In this document: positions 26,001-39,000 of the stretch, in pieces
How positions within the stretch are numbered: position 1 is the stretch's first letter
How the letters are laid out: each line of letters begins with the position of its first letter
Source of the DNA: Morinoia aosen
Lineage: Eukaryota; Arthropoda; Malacostraca; Amphipoda; Talitridae
Assembly: GCA_030386875.1 (NCBI GenBank)
Contig: CM059557.1
Coordinates: 56,436,514-56,500,513, forward strand
Direction: 5' to 3'
Length of the DNA stretch: 64,000 nt
Made by a program: the position numbers and the translations under genes
The notes under the pieces: model-generated
Seen by the model: only the letters and a program-made list of their open reading frames with translations
What the model was told of the DNA's origin: nothing
The model's database searches: none

Positions 26001-26611
26001 CAAAATTTTTCTAATTTAAAAAAAAAAACATTTGAATCTGCACACAGCTCTCAGTCACAATTCAAATTTCAAACTACTCAAGTGGTGTTCGACGCTTCAG
26101 CTCTAAAAGACTTAAATTTGGTACGGGGCTTTTAATCCAGATCAATGATAAATGGTCTGAGCAGATGTAGTGTGTAAATGAAGATCACTTGCTGAACATA
26201 TTCTGCTGACAACCATGTCTAAAAACACAGCATTACACTACCTAGGATTGGGCTTTTTGTCGGCGTTCATGTTCATTCTGAGCTTAAATTTATTAACTTT
26301 ACTGAAGTAGAATCATTAGGCCTTGGTTTGCAGATACTCCTGAAGGGACAGAGGGTTAGAAGTAGGTTTAGATAAGTTAGATTTGTCTAAGGGATGCCCC
26401 CAGAGATGGTGTTAGGTTACCTCAGCTGCAATCGATTTCGGCTGAGCTGGGGGGAGGGGGTAATTTAAGCATTTCATTTATTCTTTTTATATTTTTCCGT
26501 GCGTTCAGCGCACACTTGCACTGAACTTTAAAATCGAAAAAACTCTAAATTTCCGAAATTAAACTTATCACTTTGGACCATTGTTTAATCTACCTATATG
26601 TGCCAAATTTT
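23083..26611. other. No gene recognised
   Basis: About 3.5 kb without a supported gene. A GC-richer stretch at 23490-23910 and another near 24480-24800 differ from the AT-rich surroundings but give no long open frame. Sequence near 24330-24450 weakly resembles 25480-25600, hinting at an old duplication or two copies of an unknown repeat. Confidence 0.35.
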
Positions 26612-27382
26612 GATTATAAATAGAAGAGCAAAGAAAGTCGCTTTTAAATTCAACATTCTTATTATTACAGTCTAATACTAAAAAAAGAACGTTACGACCT
26701 GTTAGGTCATTTTCAACTTCTGTCGATAGAAAATCACAAGATCCAATAAAATTTCAAGTGAAATTGCAGACAATGAGGAAAAAATAAAAATAAAATAACA
26801 TCATACTAAAAAACATAACATCATACTAAAAATTCCCAAAGGCATGCTCTCATCTGTTATCTACAAATATTGTTGGGCACGTTGTGCGTCTGAGTACGTG
26901 GGCTCAACTAAACGGGCCCTTAGTATTCGCGTTGCTGAGCATGCTGGTAGAAGTTTTAGAACAAGCCTCAGTCTCTCTACACCATCTCATTCTGCCATCC
27001 GTTCTCATTCAGAGAAATGCGATCTTCCAGTGCGCTTAAACGATTTTAAAATAATTGCATCCACATCTGGTATTATTAATCTTCGTATCTTAGAACCTTT
27101 GTATATTTTAACGGAAAAACCGGTTTTGAATGATAGTCAGTCTGCATTCCCCCTTCAGCTAGTTTAGGTTGTATTTGTTGTTTTTTAGTATGATGTTATT
27201 TTATTTTAATTTTTTTCCTCATTGTCTACAATTTTACTTGAAATTTTATTGGATCTTGTGATTTTCTATCGACAGAAGTTGAAAATGACCTAACAGGTCG
27301 AAACGTTCTTCTTATAGTATTAGACTGTAATAATAAGAATGTTGAATTTAGAAGCGACTTTCTTTACTCTTTTATTCATAAT
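26612..27382 (+). mobile_element. Penelope-like element end with about 200-bp inverted repeats
   Basis: Arms at 26612-26815 and 27181-27382 are inverted copies of each other with few differences. They enclose a GIY-YIG endonuclease frame. Each arm holds a short stem GACCT-AAC-AGGTC followed by GAAACGTTCTT on the plus strand of the right arm. That arrangement recalls the helix II plus GAAA part of the hammerhead-ribozyme motifs known in Penelope repeats, although the CTGATGA half is not intact here. The reverse transcriptase part is absent, so this is a 5'-truncated or rearranged copy. Confidence 0.7.
26844..27167 (+). CDS. Penelope-type GIY-YIG endonuclease domain
   Basis: A 107-codon frame starting MLSSVIYKYCWARCASEYVG. 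The catalytic pattern YK..C..C...YVGSTKR, then R..EHAGRSFRTS, then PSHSAIRSHSEKCD, is that of the C-terminal endonuclease of Penelope-like retroelements, where it nicks the target DNA. It lies between two inverted repeats and ends just before the right arm, as expected for the 3' end of such an element's single ORF. The N-terminal reverse transcriptase is not present, so on its own this is a fragment. It is not a host gene. Confidence 0.75.
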   Translation: MLSSVIYKYCWARCASEYVGSTKRALSIRVAEHAGRSFRTSLSLSTPSHSAIRSHSEKCDLPVRLNDFKIIASTSGIINLRILEPLYILTEKPVLNDSQSAFPLQLV

Positions 27383-27417
27383 TAGGATTTGCAAGAAGCA
27401 GAACATAAATATTTATT

Positions 27418-28870
27418 CATGCCAAATTTTGTAAATATTCGCCACTCAGATGTGATACCCGGCCACAATGTTACTCCATTTTATCCCATGTACACATGTC
27501 CGTGTGATGCTGAAGAGTTGTGTTGTTTCTTGACTGTAACCTGAGTTTTCTTAAAAATTTCTATGAAGAAATTAAAAACCTGTTCATTCTTACGTTTTCC
27601 GAAGCCCTTTTTTCCTTTTAGTTATTTTTTTCCGAATAATTTCTTAGGATTACAGTGAGCTCGACTGTCATTTTCGATGTAGTAGATGGTAGGTTGTTTT
27701 TTTATCTTTTTATTTTATATATGTATTTTTTCTATTATATTCATTTTCAATGTATATATATATATATATTAATATTTTTGTGTACGTATGTAGGTATATA
27801 TATTTCTACATACATAGATATACATGTTTCTATTTCATTTCTTTACGCGAAAACCATCCGGTTAATAAATTTTATTGCACTAGCGAAATGATTCAAAAAT
27901 AGATCTATCACTTCCCCAGAGGGCGTTTCTGTGAATCGTATTAATTAATGACGAATACAATTAATGAAATAAAGCGCAATATGAGCTTATGAATCGAGGT
28001 AAAATTATCTTCCTGTCCGTATGTTGTACAAGCTATGAATTTTGATGATGACTATATGTTTGTTTACGCATTTCTGCCAAAACTTTGTAGATATTTGTCA
28101 ACCATGAGTGGTAACCGGCTTACACTGTATCTCCATTTTATCCCATGTACCCATGTCCGCATGATGTTGCAGAGAATATCGAGAAGATATGTAATATGTT
28201 TTTTTTTTTAATTGTTGTTCCTCGACGGTAACTTGAGTTTTCTCGAAATTTCTTTTAGGAAATTAAAAAACCATTTCATTTATACGTTTTTCGAAGTCCT
28301 TTTTCTATTCATTATTTTTCCTCAGGTTATTTCTTACGATTCATCAGAGCTTTGGCTGTCATTTTAAATGTTGAAAGAGTAAGATTATTTTTAATGTTTA
28401 TTAGCATTTTTCTTATTTTCATTTTCGATACGTATATATATGAATATGTGTGTGTGTGTGTGTGTGTGTGCATGTGTATGTATGTGTGCGCACGCAAATT
28501 GAATGTCTATGTATCTGTGTGCACATGCACACGTTCGCACATACATATGCACACATATACATACATATGTTTTTATTTCTTTTTTTTTGCGTAAAAAGCA
28601 AAACCTCAAAACACATTACATTTTACCTAAAGCTCTGCGATCAGTTAACACTGAACCAAATTCCAGAAATAAACAAATTGATTGCGCTTGCTTAATGATT
28701 CATAAATAGATCTATCACGGCCTTGAAGGGCATTTCTGTGAATAGAAGAAATTGAATGTATAAACAGATAAAAGAAATAAAGCGCTCGTGCAAAAATTAT
28801 CTCTATGTTTGTGTGCTTAACAAGCCATGCATTTCATTTTTGAGTGTAAGTTTGTTTACGCATTTCTAGA
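27418..28870. repeat. Diverged tandem duplication, two units with microsatellites
   Basis: Unit one (about 27418-28073) and unit two (about 28074-28870) share blocks in the same order: TCCATTTTATCCCATGTAC, AACTTGAGTTTTCT or its variant, GAAATTAAAAACC, GCTGTCATTTT, AATAAAGCGC and TGTTTACGCATTTCT. Each contains a dinucleotide tract, (TA)n near 27750 in the first and (TG)n at 28446-28475 in the second, whose expansion explains the length difference. No protein is supported; frames over the microsatellites are artefacts. Confidence 0.75.
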
Positions 28871-29154
28871 TGTGCGTGCTGTGTTGCGCGATGTTCTTTA
28901 TAAATTACTTCGTGACTAACCTTTTCTCAATACTTGATTGTCATTTACGATGGTGTTACAATCTGCTCCAGTATAGCGTTTTTGTCTTTTTCTTACTTCG
29001 ATAATTTCAACTAATAACTTGGGAGTTCCGAAGAATTCTTTAGTAGTATTCGAATTATTTATAAGTTGTTAGCCATCTCTTGGAATATAAAATATCCAAG
29101 AGATGATATTTTTCTTTTCTTATTCAACTACCCTTTGACAGAGTTAGACCATTA

Positions 29155-29605
29155 GCACGCCCCGTATGATTTGTCTATTAGTACGCATCGTATATTTTTT
29201 CTATTAATATGCCTGGTATGGTCTATCTATTTGTACACCTCTGATAGTTATGCCCCCAGATTCTGTTCTATTGGTACACCTCGTATAGTTTGTCTATTAT
29301 TATGCCTCGTATGGCTTATCTATTTGTACACCTCGGATGGTTTGTCAATTAGTACCCCTCGTATGGAACTTTTGTTTTAGGACGTCGTATATTAAAAATT
29401 TTTTAAAAGCCAATACGTTGGCATGTATCTCTTTCATATTGGTACACCTCGTATAGTTTGTCTATTATTATGCCTCGTGTGGCTTATCTATTTGTACACC
29501 TCGGATGGTTTGTCAATTAGTACCCCTCGTATGGAACTTTTGTTTTAGGGCGTCGTATATTAAAAACTTTTAAAAGCCAATATGTTGGCATGTATCTCTT
29601 TCATG
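29155..29605. repeat. Nested minisatellite: 26-bp units inside a 168-bp repeat
   Basis: Short units of the form TTTGTCTATTAGTACRCCTC plus GTATGG recur from about 29155. A larger block starting ATTGGTACACCTCGTATAG at 29269 is repeated almost exactly at 29437, including an AT-rich tail ending GGCATGTATCTCTTTCAT. So a short-period repeat was itself duplicated as a longer unit. Confidence 0.8.
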
Positions 29606-31933
29606 TGGCAACTCGGAAATAAACGTTTTTTTTTTCTTTCTCAGTTATTGATTGGCTTTGGGACTTCTTCTGCACCCGCTTAGGTGCTTCCAGTGCTCAT
29701 GCCTTCTCCACTGTTGCGTCATTGCTTTTCTTCCACTTCTTCCGTACTTGCTGTTTCGATGTGCAGAGTATCCTGTGTGAGAACACTTCTTCGGTATTGA
29801 TTACTCTTTTTTTATAGCTCATACTCCATATTCGCTTCTCTTCTCTCTATCTATACAGTACATTTCTTGGGGATAGGACGTCTTAAACTGATTATAACAA
29901 TACAATATCCCGAATCTATCGTATATGTTCTAACTTTAAACAAATAGTAAAAATATATGGATTTCTCTATCGTGCATGCTCGCAGTTTCCCTCCATAGCT
30001 GCATTTTAGCGTTGGGTTTTGGGTCGCTCAGCCTTAACGGCAGAGTGCGCTGATCGTGGCAGGCGGTAGCATTTATACAATAAATTATGGAATAAAAATA
30101 CCTGAAGCAATATATGAGTAGATAATTAATAATACTTTCGAGAGACGCATTTAGCACTCGTAATGGATTCCAACTCAGTTCAAATATCCCTAAATCATTT
30201 TCACGGTAATGAGGTAAACAAAATCGCACCTTATTTCTCAGAGAAATTTGCGTCCAGCCCCAAAAGAATGGGAACAAATTCCTACTTTCACCAGCGCTTC
30301 TAAACCCAATAAGCGTTTTTCAGACTATCAGCAAGAAGTCGCTCACGCTCTCTAGGGCCAGTCAAGCCTTCCCAATGTTGTACAGCGGCGTTTTTACGGT
30401 AGACAAGCGAGCTCGCTGCAACTCAACATTTTTTGTGATGGCTAAACGCTCTTGATGCAACTAAACGTTTTTACGACTAACAAACGCCGTTGCTGTAACT
30501 GAGAAGCCGTAGGAGGACAAAACGATCTTTTCTATTCCCCGATGAGCCTTGGCCAAAGTAAGAGTACAGAAGTTTTCTGAGGTCAAGAAAACCATAAACC
30601 TTGTGGAGTTGAAGCTGTCTTTTGCTGAGGCGAGAGGCTCTCCGCCCGCCTCATTAGAGAAGTTCTCTCTCTAAATTTGAACGTACTTATGCAGCTCGTC
30701 GCTACAGACACAACTGAAAGGTATGAATGTATCCGAGAGAAAGTGCTTCTTTTTGTTTATGTTCTCTGCCTGTGGATGGACTGAAATACGACCTCATCCA
30801 TAATCTTGGGCATGTTGTAATTTTCTCACTGATTGTAGTACTGAGAGCCTAAACTATTTTTCCTTGTTCTTCTCACATGCTCAAATAAAAAAATGAGGTT
30901 TAGCCAACCACAATTTTGCTGTATCATTTTCTTAGGATGCTCGTATATTTAGATTGACACTACAGTAGCTTCTTATTTTTATCATAAAAATTTCACAAAA
31001 AGGAATTTGCATTCCCGATGCGAAAACACATTCATTGTTTTTGCTAAATTGTTCACCATCAACGGAACTGGTAAATTAATTTTCAATACACTACCTACGA
31101 CTTTTTTCTATTTCTGTATTCTCGGCAAAGCATTGGCCAGAAAATCGCAGAATTTTAATACCATTGGGTAATGATATTATTTTCTTGAATATCGAATCTC
31201 AATCCATACAACCCTGGTCAAATTAAAGTTCTGGAGACGACGATTTCACCAAAATGAAGACATGGATAATGAAGCTGAGCTTCAAACATAAAATGAACAT
31301 TGAACAAACGATGCAACAAAAAAATACCATTATCGATCGCTCCATTTTTTTCGCTCTGTGAAAACAATGTTTTTTTCTGATTTATCCCCTGAGAGAGAGG
31401 GATGGAAGTGCCAGCTCAATTGAGTAGGGTTTCACATACAACTTTTTCGTCACATCTTTGATTTTCTCCATTCATTAGAGGGCCTGCTTGCCCCAAGGAA
31501 TGCACGTTTCCAAAAATCGAACTGTGATTTTTGTCGCTCAGAGTGGAAGGCCGAGCGCATTACCCTCGGCGAAGACATGGCATCGACTGCTGTCGAACGT
31601 AGTTGCACGCTGGAGGGAAAATCAATTTCCACCGTGCGTAAGCAAATAAAAACTTATTCCTATTTTCCTAATGAGCAGGATTATATGAAATTCGAATTTT
31701 GAGGACGAAGGCATTTTGTAAATAAACTTAATTACCCTCTTTGTCTGCGTCTCTCCCGTGATAATGACGAATGGAATTAAAATGAAAAAGCGAAATACAA
31801 TGCCGATCCAATCAGGAATATCTGATTCCGATACTAGCATTCCAATGTTAGACTGATACCTAGAACCTGCTGCTTAGCCCGTATTCTGGTGACAGAAATT
31901 GTCACTCGATAGCGCTAGTCATTGCTTCAACAG
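29606..31933. other. No gene recognised
   Basis: Unassigned AT-rich sequence. The 113-codon minus frame at 29936-30277 and smaller frames near 31450-31840 show no recognisable domain or coding pattern. Confidence 0.4.
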
Positions 31934-34900
31934 GGTGAAACCCTTCGAAAATGCGAGAACGCTGAACTGCAATGAAAGAAATAGTACAGCGGAACGCATG
32001 CTTATTTTTAGTTACGTAACTTTCGCAAAGTATTTTGCGATGCAATTGCAGAATTCGCATCAAAAATTTAAACTAGCCCTCAAAGTAAGGCTGTAAACAG
32101 CTTGAAGACAAACTGAACAAGACATACGTGCAATGACACTGAAAGGTAATTGACGAAAAATAAAGCAAATAATAAAATGGAAAGGAAGACTGCGGGAAAA
32201 AAGCAAGCAATAATAATTATTGTGACTGGCCTTGAGGCTCAAAATAAATAGGTACGAATGCCTCATAGTTTAAACACGATAAAAAAGGCGAATGGCAAGT
32301 CCGACTGCACAAGATGTGTAGTGCAGTCACAGCTCAAGTAGCAGTTTTGCGAAGTCAGACTGTAAATGATCGATATTACCTTTAGTTTGACCGCATGTTC
32401 AACAACCACGAGAACACCAGAGATGGCACGGTGTGCGATGGTGGCAGCGCAGGCAGCGCAATGGTCCAGGATGGAAACGGGTGCCGCGACGGTCATTACC
32501 GCGTTGATGGGTGGCGTAACAGCCTCGAGGCCTCCATTCCAGGCAATGGGAATATTTCCGTTAAGCGCCTCAATTCTCACGAGTCAAAGAGCATTTATGA
32601 GCCTTCAAAGAGCCAGTAAAATTGACGCTGTACTTTGAGCTAAGGCCTGCAACACATGTTTATGGCTGTGCGAATATGACTTCAATCTGGTGCTCGTACG
32701 TGAAGTTTGATGGATGAGAAAGTGACTTGTTTCTTCTCTACTTTTACCCCGGAGCTTGTAAATGTGCTGGATTGGTGTCCAAATAGCGTAGGACGTAAGT
32801 ATAAACACAAATGTGGGTTCTTTGCTCGTTCCTGGTACCGTAGTCTGTTCTGCCTGTCATAATCTTAAGAGTGAGAACATTATTTGTATCGATGTTATCT
32901 GGCTTCAAAACTGTGAGGGACTTTTGCTGAGAAATGTAATGTTGCACTTGATCTGTTTCTGGTATCATCTAGCGTTCAGTTTGTGTTTCTAGTTCCATAA
33001 ACGTCTTGTAAATATGAAAAAAAAATTACTTGCGTTACTCGAATTTGAAATGGTATTTCAATACAATTTTTAGCCCTAGAGAAATGAAATTAATCATTTC
33101 TTCAACAACATATATAGTACCCATAAAGTATATGTGTAAAAAATAGACAATTTTATTATCATTAGGGAATGTATATCGAAGCTTCTACACAGAATAAGAA
33201 AAACATTCCAAATTTAAATGAGTGAATACTTTTCCTGTTTTACAAATAATGCAGAATTATCTACAATTCTGGCGCCTAATCTAACACAACTTCTCTTATT
33301 TTTGAAGCGAGGACAAATAGCCTCACAGTCTTTTGCGGGAATTCCGACCTTCGAGGAGGACTTGGAAAAGTAATAAAAAGATCATACAAACGTGACTGCG
33401 CTGTAATCACTCACCAAAGAGCCGGTAAAAGTCCTGATAGACATGTTCTCCAGAGTTCCTGTGGAAATTGTAATTGAGTTCGTGATTAATTGTGGTGCAA
33501 GGCATGAAGCTCATTTCATTCTCACACTAAACTACATAGAAATGCGGCCTCGAGCCTGTACAAAACTAAAAAGAAGTTGCAATTCAACTGCAGGAACTGG
33601 ATTATAACACTAATTGCGTCACTGAAAAACAATTGACTTCGAAAATTAAATTTCTCTTTCTCATGCAGCGTATAGGAAAAAACGTATTCGACCGGTGCGC
33701 GGCAGTGATTGGTGTATTTATGGTGCGGCAAGTCTAAAGTAAGACGAATCGAATACTTTGCTTTAGCTTGAATGCTAAAAGCAATGTGGGGTAACATTTC
33801 AACGATTCACCTGGTTTTATACTTATAAACCCAGTTTAATTGTTGCTAATAGATCGGATTTACTCTCTACTGACCGCTATAAAAACACCTTCTTGAGTAA
33901 GCTTGTAATTGTGCTGCCAAAAATCCTTGACCAAAACTGACCCAGCGCTCGGAAAACCAAACAGTTTCTTTACGGAAAAAAGTTTGTTGCTTTATGCTTC
34001 GTCTAGCGCAAGAACTATAGAATGTTCTTACACGTACATATCAATTTGACGCCTTTCTTCGGAGCGTTATGAGGCTTCGCTGTAACGGATAAATTTGCGC
34101 TTACTAGATTGCCAGTAATGCCTATTACGACCTTTAGAAGAGTGATTTTTTCATTACAAGGAACAGCAATAAATGCTGACCCTCGGTGAACAAAATTAAT
34201 AGTAGGCCCGAGCACGGCGCATCAATACCTTCAGAAGATAATACGTGCTTCATTACCAGGGATCACGACCGCAGAGTATTTCATGTGCAACACATCCTCA
34301 AAAAAATCAACTCAACAGAAAAGTACAGAAATGGCTACCGGGTGGCTTATGATTCCTTTATCCGTTTAAATAATCCTAATATGAGTCCTCGAACAGAATA
34401 AAAGTTCCTGTAAATATTTTCTGACTGTAGGCTTGGCATTTTGAGTCATGTTCTAGCGAGTGTATTCAGAAAAATGCTATAATGCTATTTTATCCGTTGA
34501 ATACACAGTAGACATGAAGCCTGCTATTTTCGATTCATGAAGAATTTCACCATGTCATTTGAGGTTACATTTACCAGCTTTAAATAATTTATTCTGAATG
34601 ACTCTGAGAGCTTGACGAGATTTGAATTTGATTCAAATTTTGATCGCCTGGTTTTGACTATTGGAACACTTACGTTTCCATAAGCCTATAAGCTGTTTTA
34701 GATCTCTCGGATCTTGGATTTGCATGTCCAAAGAACTGGAATCCTCGTTTCCAAAAACACTCATTCTGGAGTTATTTCAAGATACCGTTGAGTTATTGGA
34801 AATTCAACCCACGGAATATCAAAGTCAATTGGTTTAGCCTCCCTCTGAGATCTCAATTTTTGTGTTCGTACGTAATTAGTATTCATAGGAAACGGACTCC

Positions 34901-36003
34901 TCATAAATCATCCAGTCGTTCCTTTGTTGCAATTACGATCGGTCCTAAAAAGCAAGTAATGGAGAGCCTTAGAGCGCAGGCGTTTCGCAAAATTTATTGA
35001 AGTTCTAAAGGCTCATTAAAAGCAAGGGTCCAATGAGCTTCAGTCGGCGGAATATTTTCTGGAATTTCATTCTGATTTCCACGGGCTCTAAAAACAGGAA
35101 AATGGTCGGCGTGAGCTCACCCAGAATTTTTAGTTCACTCATATTTTCATGTAGCCAGGATCTCAAAACATGAAATCATTATCCCAAACTTTAACGAAAA
35201 AGTTCTATTCGTTTTTTATTTAAAGATATCAGACTTGGACTGGTTGTTTAAACTAAAACATAGCTAAAACAATTTTACTTTAATAATTTGTACACGTGAT
35301 GAAGTTGTAAATGTAACCAACTTCCTCAGGATACTGAGTTCATCCTTGGGTATTTTTTTTTTTTGTTCTTTGAACCAGTTTGTTCGAATTTGTTTCGAGG
35401 TTTGCTATTCACCAAAATATTTTTTTTAATGTTGACTATTATACATGATTAAAATACGATATTTTTAGTAGGATTGTGACCACACGACTTACAACGTAGG
35501 ACATGACGTCACTGACCCAGAATTAACGTAATTCGTGACAAAATATTTAATTCGACAATATGACCACTAACGTACTTTTCCAGTGATTGATTGATTAAAA
35601 GAAAGTTTTAGCCACCCTTTACCACGACAAAGATGTTCAAAGAGAGGAAGGAGGAAGGCACCATTTAGTATGGAATTAAGGGAACGCGGAATCTATGCAC
35701 AAGGTTCATTGAAACAGCAAGCTAAGAAAGAATTCATGAAACAAGAAAAAATTTGAAGAAGAAAGTAGTAGGTGCTGAAAAACAGGACAGCAGTGAACTG
35801 AAAATAGGTGGTCCTTAACAAAATATAAATCTATATTATTTCAACATGAAGGCCTGCCTAACTCTCAGCTCGGGCCCTCACACATTTTCCCCCTGGAAAA
35901 GCAAATTCCCATGGATACAACAGTTGCATCCCCCTGAGGCCTGGGTTCATTTCTAGTTTAAGTTCCCACAATTTCCACCGGATCACAAACTGCACCAAGT
36001 GAC
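31934..36003. repeat. 4.1-kb tandem duplication, copy 1
   Basis: From GGTGAAACCCTTCGAAAATG to TGCACCAAGTGACC the sequence is repeated almost exactly at 36045-40117. I noticed only about half a dozen differences, such as a T/C change near 32497, a one-base loss near 32590 and homopolymer length changes. The unit holds no recognisable gene: its frames of 65-105 codons lack domains. It ends with a copy of the 330-bp dispersed repeat. Confidence 0.95.
35600..35938 (+). repeat. 330-bp dispersed repeat, copy 1
   Basis: Member of a family with core blocks AGAGAGGAAGGAGGAAGGCA, CACCATTTAGTATGG, GGAATCTATGCACAAGG, GTAGTAGGTGCTGAAAAACA, GGACAGCAGTGAAC, GGGCCCTCACA and a CCCCTGAGG end. No coding frame, clear polymerase III boxes or terminal inverted repeats are seen, so its class is unknown. 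Confidence 0.85.
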
Positions 36004-36044
36004 CTAATATAGAGTATCATATTATCTAGAGTATAGTATCACAA

Positions 36045-39000
36045 GGTGAAACCCTTCGAAAATGCGAGAACGCTGAACTGCAATGAAAGAAATAGTACAG
36101 CGGAACGCATGCTTATTTTTAGTTACGTAACTTTCGCAAAGTATTTTGCGATGCAATTGCAGAATTCGCATCAAAAATTTAAACTAGCCCTCAAAGTAAG
36201 GCTGTAAACAGCTTGAAGACAAACTGAACAAGACATACGTGCAATGACACTGAAAGGTAATTGACGAAAAATAAAGCAAATAATAAAATGGAAAGGAAGA
36301 CTGCGGGAAAAAAGCAAGCAATAATAATTATTGTGACTGGCCTTGAGGCTCAAAATAAATAGGTACGAATGCCTCATAGTTTAAACACGATAAAAAAGGC
36401 GAATGGCAAGTCCGACTGCACAAGATGTGTAGTGCAGTCACAGCTCAAGTAGCAGTTTTGCGAAGTCAGACTGTAAATGATCGATATTACCTTTAGTTTG
36501 ACCGCATGTTCAACAACCACGAGAACACCAGAGATGGCACGGTGTGCGATGGTGGCAGCGCAGGCAGCGCAATGGTCCAGGATGGAAACGGGTGCCGCGA
36601 CGGTCATCACCGCGTTGATGGGTGGCGTAACAGCCTCGAGGCCTCCATTCCAGGCAATGGGAATATTTCCGTTAAGCGCCTCAATTCTCACGAGTCAAAG
36701 ACATTTATGAGCCTTCAAAGAGCCAGTAAAATTGACGCTGTACTTTGAGCTAAGGCCTGCAACACATGTTTATGGCTGTGCGAATATGACTTCAATCTGG
36801 TGCTCGTACGTGAAGTTTGATGGATGAGAAAGTGACTTGTTTCTTCTCTACTTTTACCCCGGAGCTTGTAAATGTGCTGGATTGGTGTCCAAATAGCGTA
36901 GGACGTAAGTATAAACACAAATGTGGGTTCTTTGCTCGTTCCTGGTACCGTAGTCTGTTCTGCCTGTCATAATCTTAAGAGTGAGAACATTATTTGTATC
37001 GATGTTATCTGGCTTCAAAACTGTGAGGGACTTTTGCTGAGAAATGTAATGTTGCACTTGATCTGTTTCTGGTATCATCTAGCGTTCAGTTTGTGTTTCT
37101 AGTTCCATAAACGTCTTGTAAATATGAAAAAAAAATTACTTGCGTTACTCGAATTTGAAATGGTATTTCAATACAATTTTTAGCCCTAGAGAAATGAAAT
37201 TAATCATTTCTTCAACAACATATATAGTACCCATAAAGTATATGTGTAAAAAATAGACAATTTTATTATCATTAGGGAATGTATATCGAAGCTTCTACAC
37301 AGAATAAGAAAAACATTCCAAATTTAAATGAGTGAATACTTTTCCTGTTTTACAAATAATGCAGAATTATCTACAATTCTGGCGCCTAATCTAACACAAC
37401 TTCTCTTATTTTTGAAGCGAGGACAAATAGCCTCACAGTCTTTTGCGGGAATTCCGACCTTCGAGGAGGACTTGGAAAAGTAATAAAAAGATCATACAAA
37501 CGTGACTGCGCTGTAATCACTCACCAAAGAGCCGGTAAAAGTCCTGATAGACATGTTCTCCAGAGTTCCTGTGGAAATTGTAATTGAGTTCGTGATTAAT
37601 TGTGGTGCAAGGCATGAAGCTCATTTCATTCTCACACTAAACTACATAGAAATGCGGCCTCGAGCCTGTACAAAACTAAAAAGAAGTTGCAATTCAACTG
37701 CAGGAACTGGATTATAACACTAATTGCGTCACTGAAAAACAATTGACTTCGAAAATTAAATTTCTCTTTCTCATGCAGCGTATAGGAAAAAACGTATTCG
37801 ACCGGTGCGCGGCAGTGATTGGTGTATTTATGGTGCGGCAAGTCTAAAGTAAGACGAATCGAATACTTTGCTTTAGCTTGAATGCTAAAAGCAATGTGGG
37901 GTAACATTTCAACGATTCACCTGGTTTTATACTTATAAACCCAGTTTAATTGTTGCTAATAGATCGGATTTACTCTCTACTGACCGCTATAAAAACACCT
38001 TCTTGAGTAAGCTTGTAATTGTGCTGCCAAAAATCCTTGACCAAAACTGACCCAGCGCTCGGAAAACCAAACAGTTTCTTTACGGAAAAAAGTTTGTTGC
38101 TTTATGCTTCGTCTAGCGCAAGAACTATAGAATGTTCTTACACGTACATATCAATTTGACGCCTTTCTTCGGAGCGTTATGAGGCTTCGCTGTAACGGAT
38201 AAATTTGCGCTTACTAGATTGCCAGTAATGCCTATTACGACCTTTAGAAGAGTGATTTTTTCATTACAAGGAACAGCAATAAATGCTGACCCTCGGTGAA
38301 CAAAATTAATAGTAGGCCCGAGCACGGCGCATCAATACCTTCAGAAGATAATACGTGCTTCATTACCAGGGATCACGACCGCAGAGTATTTCATGTGCAA
38401 CACATCCTCAAAAAAATCAACTCAACAGAAAAGTACAGAAATGGCTACCGGGTGGCTTATGATTCCTTTATCCGTTTAAATAATCCTAATATGAGTCCTC
38501 GAACAGAATAAAAGTTCCTGTAAATATTTTCTGACTGTAGGCTTGGCATTTTGAGTCATGTTCTAGCGAGTGTATTCAGAAAAATGCTATAATGCTATTT
38601 TATCCGTTGAATACACAGTAGACATGAAGCCTGCTATTTTCGATTCATGAAGAATTTCACCATGTCATTTGAGGTTACATTTACCAGCTTTAAATAATTT
38701 ATTCTGAATGACTCTGAGAGCTTGACGAGATTTGAATTTGATTCAAATTTTGATCGCCTGGTTTTGACTATTGGAACACTTACGTTTCCATAAGCCTATA
38801 AGCTGTTTTAGATCTCTCGGATCTTGGATTTGCATGTCCAAAGAACTGGAATCCTCGTTTCCAAAAACACTCATTCTGGAGTTATTTCAAGATACCGTTG
38901 AGTTATTGGAAATTCAACCCACGGAATATCAAAGTCAATTGGTTTAGCCTCCCTCTGAGATCTCAATTTTTGTGTTCGTACGTAATTAGTATTCATAGGA

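Noticed and set aside
28352-28709. Several overlapping frames rich in Cys/Val or His/Thr
   Set aside because: They are translations of a (TG)n/(CA)n microsatellite.
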